DNA of 64,000 nt, taken from positions 2,232,001 through 2,296,000 of the forward strand of contig OX596335.1 of assembly GCA_951394405.1 (NCBI GenBank), written 5' to 3'. Below the pieces are notes generated by a model, which worked only from the letters and a program-made list of their open reading frames with translations, was not told where the DNA came from and ran no database searches. The stretch's first letter is position 1, and each line of letters starts with the position of its first letter. The DNA comes from Coprinellus micaceus. Its lineage: Eukaryota > Basidiomycota > Agaricomycetes > Agaricales > Psathyrellaceae. Below are positions 33,149 to 45,990 of this stretch, one piece after another. The position numbers were made by a program, and so were the translations under genes.

Positions 33149-36100
33149 TTAGCCATACAACACAGGATCATCCGACCTCAAGTCCGCCTCCATCGAAACC
33201 TCACCATCCGGCACGATAAAGCTGCCGTACTCGTAGCTATCCAACTCTTCATCGGGGAGAGGGGGCGAACTTGACGGCAAGTATCCTTCGGGATTTTTCG
33301 ATGTACCAATCCTCCCAAAGAGTTTCGCTCTTGCAGGTCCCCTCCCAAACATTGGAGCCGCACCACCCATAGGCGCCTGCGTGAACAGGCTCTGTCGGTA
33401 CATCTGAGTTTGCTGGTACGAAGGGGACGCTTGGGTGAAGGAGTCGTCCTTGATGAACTCCCGGTCGGAGGACCGTTCCATATCATCAGAGGAATGCCCC
33501 CCACTGGCTTCGTCGCCAGAGTGTGCCGCTTCGGCGTCCCATACGGGATTACGGTTTCTGTCAAGTATCGATGGTTTGGCCCTGTAAGATCTCTTGCGAG
33601 ACGAAGGGGATGTGGGGTTCTTAGCCTTCTTCTTGGCTGGTGTGGATTCAAGTTCTGGATCGTGTTCTGGTTCTGTCGAATGTCGCTTGAGTCGGCGCGG
33701 GGGAGATACAGGCGTATCGTCTTCACCGTCAGACGATGTGATTGTCGCGACTCGCCGACGTTTGGGTTTTGCTACAGGGAATTGTGTTTGCTCGGGCTCT
33801 TCAACGATTGGCGAAGAAGGAGGTTTCCAAGACGAAGGAATAGGGGGTGGAGACATATTCGTCTTTTTTCTCTTCGAACCAGATGGTTCAGGCGCGAAAG
33901 ACACTCTACTCGCAAGCTGGAACCCAACGGGCGGACGCTGCGAGGCAGTTTCACCGATGCCAGGGGGCGGGCTCCGGTTCATATTGGTCGCCTTACGCTG
34001 GAGCCTTTGTTTTCCCCTCCCGCTGAGCTGAGAGGGGAGCAGCTGACTGATTTCGATAGAATCGTCGTCAAATACTATCCGGTCGAAGGCTGGAGAGGTC
34101 ATACGATCAGGTTCCGGAGACCCTCGTGTGTTGAAGACATCTTCATCGTCATCAACTAACCAGCCCATGTCTTCGCCGTTCGAGCGCTCCTTGGGGGATG
34201 GGGAGAATTTCGGCTTGAGCCCCAGTTCGTCATCGGCCCCTGTCCAGACTGTGATGAGCTTATAACAATTGGTATGGACGTTAAAAACGCACCTTCAATA
34301 GTTTCATCTTCGTCCGTATCAGGAATCTCGTATGTAGGTAGCTCATCTGGGGTCAAAGCCCTCTCCGAGGTAGAAGCTCCATTCCGAGGCCTACTCGCTC
34401 GCTTGAATGCCCCAAATATCCCGTTCTCGATCTCCAAGTCCACGTCGTCGTCCTTCCCCTGCTCGACGAGCTGTTCCAAAGTCGCCTCCTTCGTCTTAGC
34501 CAACATCCGCTCCTTCGCCGTGAGCTTCTTGGTTTTACTCTTGATGGGAGCAGCAGTCGCTGACCTTCGTAGTCCGGGTGAAGTAGCTTTCTTCTTCCTG
34601 GGTGGAGGCCTATCCGATTGAGTTCGTCGGACAGAACTCGATCCGATGATGCCTGCCTCTATCTCCTTGTCGATCTCATCGTCTTCACCCAGGGCTTCAA
34701 GATCGCTTTGGTCAGGCGGTGGGTCTGGAGGGAGATCCGACTTCTTGCTGAACCTCTTCCATACACTGTTAGCCGATGTAAACGTCGAAGGCATGTCTGG
34801 AGGGATATTTCGATTGGGATCGATGTTTCGCTTGCGCTTTGTACCCTTGGATGCATTGTCGTCCCTACTCTTCGACTTGCGCAGATCATCGCGGACATAG
34901 TGCTCCATTTCCACCACCTTCTCGACACATTCCGGCTTCATGTGGTCAGGAAGGAGCCGAGGGACGTCGCCGTAAAGCTCATACGAGTCTCCGCGGTTGA
35001 TGATTTTCTGCACCTCTTTGTACATGTCTTTGGCTTTCTCAAGGTTGAATTCTTCTCGAGTTTCGGCCAGTAGTGCGTGAACTTCGCCCGCTCGTTTACG
35101 ACCCGTGCGCCCGAATCGTTGAATCTGTGGCCTGTCAGTCGAATGAATACGAATAGGAAACGGGAATCATACCATCCGTGTGGGTGCTTTGTCTGTGTCA
35201 TAGCAGATGGTCAGGTCGATCTCGCCAATGTCCAAACCTTCTTCACCAATGCAAGTGGCGACCAAGACGTTGAACTCTCCCTTCTGAAAGCGGTCAATGA
35301 GCTGCAAAAGTGTGATCAGTATTCTCACACATGGCTGGGCGACGGTTTGACTTACTGCGATCTGTTCACTCTGCTTCAAACCCTTTCGCCCTGATTTGTC
35401 GGTCGCTTGCCCAATGAAAGCGGCAGCTCGAATGAGTGGACGATGCTGATCCAGCTCTTTAATGATCTCCTCCACGACAGCACGATACGACGAAAAGACC
35501 ATTACTCGAGAGTCTTGCGCAGCGGAATTACCATCTCCAGTGTCCTGCATACGCGTCCCAAAGTAGTTGATAAGAATGTCCTTCAACTTCTCCATCTTCG
35601 GGTGGGGAGTGGCTCCACTGGCCTTGAGCTCATCCATCCTTCGCATCAAGGTTTGGAAGTTAGGGTTATCCGTCAATGCATGATTCCGTTTCTTCCCAGT
35701 TGTGGCTGCCTCCAGGTCTTTCCTTCTGACTTCCTCTAAGTAGTCTCGACAAGAAGCGATGGATCCTGTAAGCTAGGGAGTGGAAGGAGTTGATGAGAAG
35801 CTAGGTCATCTACGGACGCGTCGACTCACCAAATACATGACGCCACGAGCCAGACTCGACAGATTGCTTAGCTGGGGCCGGTGGAAACGCGCTTGCGGGT
35901 GTTTACCATCGTTTGCTATCATGGTCGGTCTGAATGGGTGCATCTTGAGACAATCTTCACCAGGGAAGAATATATTCTTCTCTCTCAATGGCTTCATGAT
36001 TGGCTGGAGGAGGTGGCGGTCAGTGAACGCGTTTTGGATATCCGGTACGCCTACTTCTCACATCCATGGTCTTGCGGAACAGTTCCTGAAGTTCGAATAC

Positions 36101-37662
36101 ATTACCACTCGGTTTGATGATGTGTTTACTGACCACCTTGAATGCAGTGAGCGTAGGGATATGAGGTTAGATGGAATGACACACTTTCTGAAACAAATAT
36201 GGTTTCAGGTCGAGGCTCTGTTCGTTTCTAATCTCTATCCTGCTTATATGGAGTCCGTCTATCAACTTCTGGATAGATTCCACGTTGTTTCCAGGAGTCG
36301 CTGTAAGAGCGAGGAGGCGGTAGTGTGGGTTCTTTGCCATCATGAACCTGACTACTTTGTTGTACGAATAGTCCCCAGTCGCATGGTGGGCCTCGTCTGG
36401 CGCACAGTTAGTGATGGCACGGGTGGAGAGTCGGCACAATACTCACCAATAACGAGAAGGACGATCCTCGAGGGATCGCAGGTTCCGGAGTTAAGGTCAG
36501 ATTCTAGGGTCTGTGGGGTCATGTAGAAAACACGCTTCTCTTGCCACTAGAAGGCGTTAACGCTCGCCCCTCCTCAATATTCTCGAACTCACATAGCGTT
36601 CTCGAGTAGCAGGCTTAATGCTTCCTGTCAGCTCGATACCGTCGCTACCAGGAATACCACACGTCTCATGAGACGCAACGATTTGTTGGGCAACTAGTGG
36701 TTTTGTAGGCGCGACGAAAATGATCTTTCCTTGTGGGTACCACCTGTAATCTAGAAAGATATCTTGGTCATGTGCACTGGTACAGAGTTATAGGAAACGC
36801 ACAGTTGAGCATGACGACTCCTGCAACGAATGTTTTGCCAAGGCCAGTTGGGAGGGCCACGAGGGTATTGTCGAACAGGCAATTCTTCACGATGTTATAC
36901 TGGTAATCTCGCTTTGGGCGGTTTATGGGGTATACCCAGTGCTTTGCTTCAAGGAGATCGGGTTCCACTTTCATAGGTGGAGACTATAACCTCCTCTGAG
37001 ACCAACTGACGTTTTCATAAAGAGGCACTACATACTGGTCCAACTGAAAAGAATTGGATCAATTGCAGTCTTGGAGCTAAGAGCGAAATTACTTGCTTAC
37101 TTGGAACAAAAGGAGGGGGGAGTTCAAAGTCGTCGCCATCATCGTCATCGTCATCCTTCGCTTTGCCTTTCCCTTTCCCCTTCGCAGACTTCTTGCGCCT
37201 CAACCCGGACTGAGCAAAGGCCGTATGGTCCCAAATCTTCGTCTTTGGCGCTTGTTGGCCAAAGAGGTTCCGAGTTGTGGAATGCGTTCGTTGCAGAATG
37301 ACTGAGGCAGAGCCTGCTTTGCTTGCGGTAGAGGGTGGTGGTTGCAAGACTTCGCCAAAGAGTGTTCGTTGCAGCATATTGCTCGAATTTGTTCGATTCA
37401 TCGGACGACTGCTTGGTCCAGGGATCTGCAGGACCTTTTCGTTGTATTTCTGCTCAACGTGGTCATCTAGCCTCTGTAGTTCGCTGTCGTCTATATCAAA
37501 GGAGAAGTCTATCGAAGAATCTGCTTGGAGGGGTTTGGGCTGAGGACGTGGAGGTGCAGGGGCTGGTTCTGACGCCTTCTGGAGTGCTGCTTGCTCGATG
37601 GCATCGACTTCTGCCAGCGCGGCGTCGTCAAAATCGTCGTCAAAATCATAGTCTGAGCTCAT
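33149..37662 (-). CDS. MPH1: DNA helicase MPH1 (FANCM orthologue)
   Basis: Twelve exons: 37662-37093, 37043-37032, 36983-36803, 36750-36593, 36546-36447, 36396-36185, 36136-36062, 36003-35830, 35772-35356, 35301-35173, 35124-34293 and 34248-33149 (1319 aa). MPH1/FANCM unwinds D-loops and remodels stalled forks. The helicase core spans about residues 215-690: [20 protein letters not shown], motif I PTGLGKTF (about 240), [14 protein letters not shown], motif [15 protein letters not shown] (about 341), [35 protein letters not shown] and motif [15 protein letters not shown] (about 677). The N-terminal 190 aa and C-terminal 600 aa are acidic, Ser-rich and probably disordered. Exon 2 is a 12 nt microexon, inferred because it keeps phase with 48-52 nt introns. 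Start [13 protein letters not shown] is typical of Mph1. Confidence 0.94.
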
Positions 37663-37876
37663 GTCACTCTATGGGAGAGGTGCTGGAGAGAAACGGGGAG
37701 AATCGCGGGCTCTGAGTCAATGGGTTGGGGTGCAAGGCAAAAGACGCGCGCCGCGCGATCATTGGATTGCCGTCACGTGGACCGTGTTATACACTGATTC
37801 AATCCACAACCTCAGCCTGTGCCAGGCCCATCGCCCGACCTTCACCAAATCCAATCCCTCTTCTTCACCGAACACG
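37663..37876. promoter_or_regulatory. Bidirectional promoter, MPH1 and G-patch gene
   Basis: 214 bp between head-to-head start codons. No TATA motif; a cgcgcgccgcgcg-like GC palindrome sits at about 37745-37757, a candidate factor site. Confidence 0.5.
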
Positions 37877-39404
37877 ATGTCCGAACATACAATTTCCCGA
37901 TGGAAATCCATTCCAATGGGACGACATGCGGATGATGACAGCATGAAGGTACTCACATTACGTCCTTTCCAAGCTTGAGACTCGGTTACTTCCATCCTGT
38001 CTGTTCCTCTCGTCTTCCCCAGCGCTCAAGACCTGAAAACGAAGAGTCAGATGATGACATCTCCCTTGTATCTCGCTCCCCCTCTCCTGAGCGCGAGGAC
38101 ATGGATGTGGACCCTGACACCTACCGGGAACATGTGCGGGGCCCTGCTCGGGAGATCATCACAGTAGAAACGAGGATCAAGCCAGAGAACAAGGGGTTTG
38201 CCCTTCTGGCGAGAATGGGATGGTCTGAGGGGCAGCCTCTAGGCCTATCAGGAGATGGTGGGTATCTCCTACCTTCTGTTGCATGCGTTCCCTGACTGTT
38301 TGCCCCTGCGCAGGGAGGGTGGACCCTATCCCGTTTCAGTTGAAAAACGATTCGACCGGTATCGGAAAGATAACTCAGGACATTCGCATGATCGAAACGA
38401 CGGTATCTCAGCGAAAGGGATTGGAAGCGGAGCGCCAGCAGAAAGAAACCGAGGACCAGCGTAAAGCTCGCGAAGTGAGTGGTTGCGATTTTGTTTGAGT
38501 ATGTCCTTGATGAGCTTTCTGTTGACTGGCTCTCTTAAAGGAACTTGTCGCGCGAAAGGCAGCTGTCGAGGACGAGATTTCGTCCGTGCTTCGTGCCTTC
38601 TACTGTGAACTGTGCGACAAACAGTTCAAGAATGTCGCCCAGTACGACGAGCACACCAACTCCTATAGCCACCATCACAAAGCTCGTCTCCGGGATATGA
38701 ACGCAAACGCAAGGCCAACCTCCAAGGACGATCTCGACAAGCGGAAAGAGAAGGAACGTCGCCGTGAAGACAAAGAGCTACGCAAGATGGCTGCCGCTGC
38801 TGGCGTAAAAATGCCCAAGGCGGTGGCTCAAGCTTCTGGAGCATCGGGTATAGTCCCTTTCTCGGATCCAATGGCTCCCTCGAGTACGCCGAGTGGGACC
38901 CTGTCCGAGTCTTCTCAGCTCCAGAACGGCGGTTGGGCAGCTGTTAGTGCACCAGTTTCCCACCCAAGCACCGTCAAGAAGTCGGGTTGGGCAACGGTTG
39001 GTTCTGTACCCCAGGCGGCCACTTCCGGGATCAACCCGAGACCTCCTGCCGCTATTACGAGCGCACAATCGACATTAGCTGCTTCCTCTCACACTGCCCC
39101 TCACTCGCACACATCTTCAGCCCCAACGTTCCGTAACGCAGGCTGGACTTCGTTAGACACTGGGAGCTCCCAACAAGTACCCTCTCAACTGCCCTTGGTC
39201 CTTGCTGCTCCTCCGAGACCTCAATGTCCGCCTCCCATCTCCTTCCAGGCTCCTCCTATGCCCCTACAAGTGCCTGCTCTAGGTCCAACAACCGTGTCAG
39301 CGTCTACACCCATCCCAGCAACAGCGCCACTCAGACCTCAACCCTCTGGCACCGGCGGATGGAAACAATTTCAGAGTTCGATGAAGGGCAAGGGTCGGCG
39401 GTAA
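37877..39404 (+). CDS. G-patch and C2H2 zinc-finger protein (GPATCH8-like)
   Basis: Four exons: 37877-37948, 38023-38257, 38314-38474 and 38541-39404 (443 aa). The G-patch (about residues 75-120) reads IKPENKGFALLARMGWSEGQ then PLGLSGDGRVDPIPF, with the glycines spaced as in the family; it recruits and activates DEAH-box RNA helicases. A conserved helix (ELVARKAAVEDEISSVLRAF) leads into a C2H2 finger, FYCELCDKQFKNVAQYDEH then NSYSHHHKARL, as in GPATCH8/ZNF804. Then a basic coiled region (KRKEKERRREDKELRKM) and a long Ser/Pro/Ala-rich tail ending in GGWKQFQSS. Likely a nuclear RNA-processing factor; the partner helicase is not evident. Confidence 0.9.
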
Positions 39405-39666
39405 TTACGTCAGGACGCAGGGAGAATGCGAAGTTGGCTATTAAAACTACTGCTAATAACAAGCTAAATACAACGACTTTTGTGTTGATCGCAAAGTAAC
39501 ATGGGCTGAAAGCTATTACCGCGAGGGAACTACGACAACATCAGTAGCGAAGAAACGAAGGGATGCGCCCAAACAACAAGGGCAGTCGGCGACAACGTTA
39601 CTGTGAAGTCGGGATATAAACAGTACACGAGAACTATAAGTCCAAGAACAGAAAAAATAAGGCTCG

Positions 39667-42331
39667 CTAATCAGAGTCACTGTCCGAGTCGCTGGAACCG
39701 GAGCTCGAATCAGAGTCACTGCCGTCGTCGGGACGAACGGGAGGTGGGGGAGGTGCACCGCTGGCGCCTTGGTCGAACAGAGCCATCCGTTGTTCTAACT
39801 GACGAATCTTCTCCGCTTCGACGTCTTCGTCCATGCTCTTGCGCTTGAGACCGCCTGTGCCAGTACCCTTGCCAGTACGACTGCGTTTAGCGGTCGGCTG
39901 CTTCAATGGACGAATGACAAAGTTGTAAAGCTTGGTAAGAACACTGGCGGGAAGGGTATCGATTTCGAGTTCAATCTCCTCTGTGCTCTGCACGATTTGT
40001 CAGATTGGCTCGAGCGTACGGCCAAGCCAAAACTCACATCACGAATCTCGGGCACCCCCTCGTGGATGATGTTGATGACCTTCTCCAATTTAGCGCCTTC
40101 AAGCGTACCGATGGTCTCGCTGAGATCCTTCTTCTGCTCAAAGGTAAGGACATCGTCGTCAGGAATGACCTTCTTCTTGTTCTTCTTGGGTGCCGGTTTC
40201 GGTTGTTTGGGAATCGGCTTTGAAGTGGAGGGTGCAGGAGGCAATTCACGATGGTGATGACGCTGCTCTTGATGTTGCTTCTTCTTCGCCTTCTCCTTCT
40301 TACTCCTGGCTGCAGCATTCTTCAGCTGCTCGAGGTTGTTGCGCATCGTCTCGATTTGGGCCTCCAACTGTGCGATGGCACCTAAGGGATAGAGGGTGAG
40401 TGGACGTCGATAATGACAGAGCTATGTCACCACTTACGGACGCGGTCGGAGTCACTGTCGTTGCCGTCGTCCTCGTCATCCTCGTCGTCGCTTATGACTG
40501 GACGAAGGGGAGGCAAACTTCTCCATTTCTCAAGGAAGACCTTCTCAAGCTCCTGACCAGCCGTGCAAACGGGAGTACCAACTGGGTTGAAGAGCATACA
40601 GTTCTTGATCATGAGCTTGAAGTCATCATAGAATCGTTGAGCTGTTGGGTAGTCGCGATTGTCAAGCTTCCTGCGCATCGTAGAAAGATCCATGGGCTTC
40701 TTGACGATTTTAGGGTAGCTGGGCAACTCCATCTTCACCCAATCTTTGCATGGCTGAGTGATCACTCGACGCACACGGAGAGGGAGAATTACTCACCAAC
40801 GGGTTCATAAAACGGGTGGGCGATGTTGTAGTACTGCTTCTTATGCAGGTCTCCAAGGAGTTTAGAACAGAACTTGAGCTGTTCGTTCGCCTCGGGCTTG
40901 ACCTTGTTGCGAGGCTTCTTGGGTACATCAGAGTAAGGAAGGTCCTTTGGCGGGGGAGGGTGAATTTCGCGTTTTGGACGATGAGAGATCGGCTCGGGCT
41001 CATTCCGCCGAATGACAGGAACGGGCTGTGAAGGTCGTCTCACGGGCAGGCTCTTCTTCTGGGCGGAGATGACAGGAGGCGGAGGTGGAGGCGGCGTCTC
41101 CTTCTTTGGAGCCGCGATGGGCTTGGGCTAGTGATGAACATCAACAAGGACAAAAGGAGCCATGAGAAAAAAACATACATCAACCGAAGGGGGCATCGAC
41201 CGCATCTGCTTATCGAAAACCTCCTCGACCTTTTTGCCCATCTGCACGATAAGGTGGTCCGGCCCATTGAAAGTGAGACAATTGGTGAATATGAGGCGAA
41301 CATCGGTCACGAATTCGTCGACGTTGCTGTATCGCGGGTTCTGGGGGTTAGGGTCAGGTTTCGCGGGATTCGACGAGTTGAGCTTGCGTTCGATAGTGGA
41401 AAAGTCCATTGGATGGCGAACGATCTGGAGATAATGGGGGATGTTGAGGGCGACTACGTCGACCGGCTTCAAGAATGGAGCTGCGTCTTTCATCTTCTTC
41501 AGCGAGCGTACACACGACTGGCAGTATTTGAACTGGGCCATGCTGATCCTGGAATGGGAGGAAGTGATAGGCGTCGGCGTCGGAGTCGGCACGAATGATG
41601 TGGCCGTCGCTGCTGTAGTCGAGGGAGGAGGGGGAGCCGGGCTAGCCGCAAGCGAGACATTCGCCGACACTGGGGGAGGAGTGGCGGACTTCAGAAGGGC
41701 GGCGGGAGACATGGGATTAGCACGCCCGTGACGGCGCACGAGAGGGAAAATCTGCTCACATGTGTCATGGACGTCTTGTCAGCATCAGATAGGATTCTGG
41801 CGCGCTTAGCGGGAGGCTGGTCATCGTCTTCATCGTTTGGCCGCCCGCGAGAGGAGCTGGCGGGAGAGGAGGCGTCCCCGTTCTTGAAATTGGCATGGCC
41901 GTCATGCATGTCGACGTCGCCGTTGAGGTGGTTGCCATTCACACCGTTTGTATGCGCGGCGTGGGGGTCACCCATCTTGACGTCGCCGGACACAAGGTCG
42001 ATCGGAGTCTCATCTAGAGACAGGGATGAGACCCCAGCGAGAGACAGGGAACGATGCGAGACATACGGGAGACAACGACCATGTCTTGGTCGAAGGGGGC
42101 GACGTGCTTGATGTCGACGGGCTCGTTGCGGACATCGCTCTCCTGCTCAGGGTAGTCGAGATCGATCTTGACATCGGGAGCGGGGGCGGTGGAAACGGGG
42201 GTGGCGGGGGAGTCGGCGGCGGGGGAATGGGCGCTGTATGCGTCGGCGCCGTTGATGGCGGGGGAGACAGCGAGCTCGGGGCTGATGGCAGCATGGACGC
42301 CGTTTGGGGCAGCGTGACCGGGGTCTTGCAT
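39667..42331 (-). CDS. BDF1: BET-family double bromodomain protein (BDF1-like)
   Basis: Seven exons: 42331-42067, 42013-41760, 41688-41179, 41127-40797, 40743-40438, 40381-40038 and 39987-39667 (776 aa). BET proteins read acetylated H3/H4 and recruit TFIID or elongation factors. Bromodomain 1 (about 230-335) has IVRHPMDFSTIERKL and the acetyl-lysine Asn in TNCLTFNGP. Bromodomain 2 (about 410-525) has IVKKPMDLSTMRRKL and KNCMLFNPVG. A coiled, Lys-rich stretch follows, then an ET domain (about 630-700: DLSETIGTLEGAKLEKVINI, then EIELEIDTLPASVLTKLYNF) and an acidic Ser/Asp tail. An in-frame GTG 30 nt upstream is not used as start; 42331 is the first ATG. Intron 2 carries a good branch-like gctaat about 33 nt before the acceptor. 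Confidence 0.95.
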
Positions 42332-42531
42332 GATGGGCGCGTGACCGTCACGGCGTGACACTGGCAGAAGGCAGAGAAAGATTTGGGGAGTTAGGGGATT
42401 CGGACTGCCGGCTGTCTTTATAGCGCTTCCAAAATTTCAAGTTCAGATATGATCATCGCACGCATGGGCCATGTTCAAAAATCTGCCCTCTCCCAGCCTG
42501 CGCTAGCGATACATAGGTATCCACACATACA

Positions 42532-44816
42532 CTACAGGACATCCTCCTCCTCCTCCTCCCGCTCCTCTGCAAACACCGCCCTCGGCTGATTCACCCTCCA
42601 CGCTGCAGACAAGGTTTCGGAAAAAACCGCATTCAGCACCGCCGCCACGTAAACATTCAAATAAGGAAATACACGTGACTCACCAGCCGTCCATTGCGGG
42701 TCCTTATCCGCCACATCCGCGTACTTGAGAAGCGCTTCACGGGGCTGCACGGGAAGGGGTCAGCGCCGACGTCCACCACACAGTCCAGACAACCTACGTC
42801 AACATCCCGCGTCGTGTCGCGCACCAGGTTTTGCACCACATGCTGCGTCGCGCTCGCCCCCACCCGTCCTCCTTTTCCAGGGCCGGTGACAGGTAGCTCG
42901 GGGCGTCTGCTCTTGCGGGGATCCATCCTGTCCTTCTCGCGCTTGCGTTTCGTGCCTCGGCCTGGATCCATGTCACGGAACATGGGCAGCGCATGCGGCG
43001 TGATGATTGCCGGCGCAGAGAGCGCGTCGGACATGTCTTCAATCGTGACTTTGCGGGGCGGACCCTTGCTCATCACCAGCTTCGCTCCGTTGGTCGAGTT
43101 CTCCGGCGAGTACAGCACCACGATCCGCCCGTTCGCCAGCCCAGCCACAACCTGTCCAGAGGTTAGCATTTAGACACAGGGCCAGACGCGCTTTACGTAC
43201 CTGGTTAAGCTTGGGATGCCACATAACCTTGACCGGTGTGGAGTCAACTTGCAGACGCTTCACAATCTCCAGGTTCTCCTTTTTCATGAACACCAACGAG
43301 GGTGTGACCCCACCGGAAGTAGGACCGCAGCCAGTCACGACGTACTTGTCATCTGGGCTGAACACCGCGTTGGTACGAGGATAGCCCACGGGGAGACCTT
43401 CTCTGACTGCGATCGGTTTCTTGAAAGCTCGGGTATCCCACACTGCACTCTCGTGAGAATGATTCCCCCCCCCAGCCAAATGCATTACACTTACGTTTCA
43501 GTGTGTCGTCGCCAGGCCCACCCCTTGTCATAACTGTGTGGCCATCCAAGGAGAACGCCAGTGTTCCTGTCTCCGTCCCTTTTCCATGTGCCCCTTCAAT
43601 GGTTCGATGGGGTCGAACAAAGTTGGATTTGGTCTGCCACAAATGAATAGCACCGTCCGAGCACGCTAGAGCGCGCTGTCAGCGTCCAGAAAGAAAGCAT
43701 AGTTCCACACCTCACTCACCCCCTCCAATCAGCGACGCATCGGGGGAGTAACTGCATGCAGTTACCTTCGTTCTTCCACCGCGATCCTTGGATTTCACGA
43801 CGATAACGGTCTTCTGCTTGCGTTTGTTATCGGCATCCCAGATTCTGAACTGGATATCAATTTTACCTCCGCGACCGATGTAAAAGGTTGGCTTACCGTA
43901 TGGTCGAATCAGCTGACGATGTGATGAACGTTTTGGGCTCCTTCGGGTGCCAGGAGCAGTCCATAACCTCCGCTACATGTCCGCTGTGTGGCTATGAGTG
44001 TCACAGAACATCGTTCTACGTTCAGTCACCTACGCTGTGTTCTTCATATCCCGGATGTAAGGATCACCTTTGATGAAGGTAGCTCTAGTCAGGTAATGAA
44101 ACGCATCCCCTAGTATAAAGAACATGACTGACACTTCTTCTCCGTCTCGGTCATAAATCCTGGGCTGGAATGTTGCCGGCAGAACGAGAAATTTCGAGCC
44201 GTCGGGCGAGAACTTGGTTTCGTTGATCTGCAACGGAAGGTCAAGATTTGACACACAGGATTGAGGGAATATGGAATGGTCCATACCGGATAGCTTCCAG
44301 CGGGCTCCCAACTCTTGAAAGGCTTGCACTCCTGCGTCATACCACCAAAATCCCAGAGCTTGCAATCATAGTCATGCGAACCGGAAACAACGCGGGCGCC
44401 AGAAGGGTCCATACCGAGCGCTGTGACCACCTTTGTATGGTCCTTCATAACCAGCTCGTGTGTGGTAGGGAAGTCACCCTCGATGTCCTCCTCATCCTCG
44501 GAGGGGTCGTACTCGGGTTCATCCTGGCTCTGGTTGGCAGACGGTTGGGGACCAACGTCAGCTTCAGAGCCGTCAGAAGACGCACGAGATTCTGCGTGGG
44601 GCTGAGCAATCCCCGGTGTTGGGGGCCCCGCTGACGGTGCAGCACTGTCGTCCTTCTGCTTGCTCCCCTGTCATAATTTGTAAGACTATTCAAGTAGTAG
44701 ACACGTACCGTATCCCGCTTTGCCTTGTCGAAGCGGTGAGGGTCAAGCTCCCTCTTGTGGGTGGACTTCCCGAACCCGCTAATTCCCATTGCAGCGAAGA
44801 TATCGTCCGAGTCCAT
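42532..44816 (-). CDS. WD40-repeat protein WDR70
   Basis: Eleven exons: 44816-44709, 44667-44287, 44227-44133, 44084-44034, 43983-43897, 43844-43720, 43665-43495, 43442-43201, 43151-42798, 42744-42684 and 42602-42532 (581 aa). WDR70 acts with the PAF1/H2B-ubiquitination system at DNA breaks in fission yeast and human cells. Signature blocks: HTKVVTALGMDPSGARVVSG with YDCKLWDFGGM, IYDRDGEEVATFIKGDPYI plus RDMKNTAGHVAEV, SSADSTIRIWDADNKRKQKT, LKLWDTRAFKKPI, WHPKLNQVVAGLANGRI, and the C-terminal IITPHALPMFRDMDPGR then PGKGGRVGASATQHVVQNL, which matches human WDR70 beyond the propeller. All splice phases close on the last stop. It is divergent from an unknown nuclear protein with 164 bp between starts. 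Confidence 0.94.
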
Positions 44817-44980
44817 TTTACGCGATAACGTCGATGGTGAGGTGAGGACTGCCCGTGGAGAGCATCAAGCAGACGGATTACGTAAAAAGCCAGGCTTTCA
44901 ATGGCCGCACTGGTAAATGACCCTTCAGCCACTCCCTTGATTCCCTCCACCATCTCGACGACGCAGAGCACGACCTGGCG

Positions 44981-45633
44981 ATGCTCAAGCGCCAGAGACA
45001 GCAGAGTCCACCGCCGAGCAGTGGTAGTATCCCCCTGGTGCCGGACTCGGTCACAGACCTGGCTGCCGCACCCAACTTCAAGCGTCGTAGGACGGCGCCT
45101 CCATTGCTCGATGGCGTGTCAAGGGGCTGGAATCAGCGAGACGAAGACGGCGAGGACTTTGACCTCGAGGACCACGAGGACTCTACTACCCCTAGCTCTC
45201 AAAACAGTCCTTCAGCCGAATACAGCATTACCAACAGTCTGCTTCGCGACCTGCATACTTTAAACCAGCATCGTCTCCTTTTCTCCTCACCTGCAGAGAA
45301 ATCGCATCACATATCTCCCTCTGGGCCAAAACATCTTCACTACCACCCACCTTCCTCAATACCGGGCGTGGGCTCCCCCCCAATATCAAAGGTCCAAATA
45401 GGCTCCATGGACAGCCGCTCCATCACACAAGTAGACCCCATCCATGGCGACCTCCCTCCGGTGGGGGATGAAATGATACACGTTATGAAGCGTTATGAGG
45501 GAACAAATAGGTAAGCCCTACATGTTGGACCCTTCCTACAATCACTCATCTCGCATCCTACAGACGCCTTGGAGAACTGTTTCTGTCTCGGCGTCGAGAG
45601 CTCGGAGGTCTGGACAATAGCTACCCGTCATAG
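44981..45633 (+). CDS. Probable nuclear protein of unknown function
   Basis: Two exons, 44981-45510 and 45564-45633 (199 aa). No domain recognised. It has a Gln/Arg-rich start, a monopartite NLS-like FKRRRTAPP, an acidic stretch (DEDGEDFDLEDHED), a leucine-rich segment (YSITNSLLRDLHTLNQHRLL) and a short C-terminal helix with RRLGELFLSRRREL. The intron (gtaagccc...tacag, 53 nt) keeps the frame into a conserved-looking end. Codon use resembles its neighbours, and it shares a 164 bp promoter with WDR70. Upstream of the chosen ATG the same frame meets a stop about 55 nt away. Probably a fungal-specific nuclear factor; function not inferable. Confidence 0.7.
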
Positions 45634-45990
45634 CGACCACTGGGGCTGGTTCCTTTTCACGCCACACTCCTGTTCTCCCCGTTTGGTCCCTGTCCTTTCC
45701 TGCATCTAGTCTTTCTCCACATCTTGCATTGTATCCCTACCTCAGGCACCGTCGGTCTCTTATTCTCTTTCCACTCATCGTCTTTGTTCCGGTCCTTCCT
45801 TTCATTCCCCATCGCATCCATCATCATCTGTACACCCATCTCTTCTCGCACTGTTAAGTATATGCACGGTTTCGTCAATCACCCACAGCTTTCGCATCCC
45901 GAGTTCCCTTTGCATTGCCACCCATATCCTGATCGCGTGTCTGTACGCTCGTCGCATGACGAAATAGAAATTCTATTCGAGACTACCTAT
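45634..45990. other. Convergent intergenic (3' UTRs)
   Basis: 357 nt between the stop codons of the unknown nuclear protein (+) and frataxin (-). Pyrimidine-rich; probably 3' UTR sequence. No gene seen. Confidence 0.5.
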
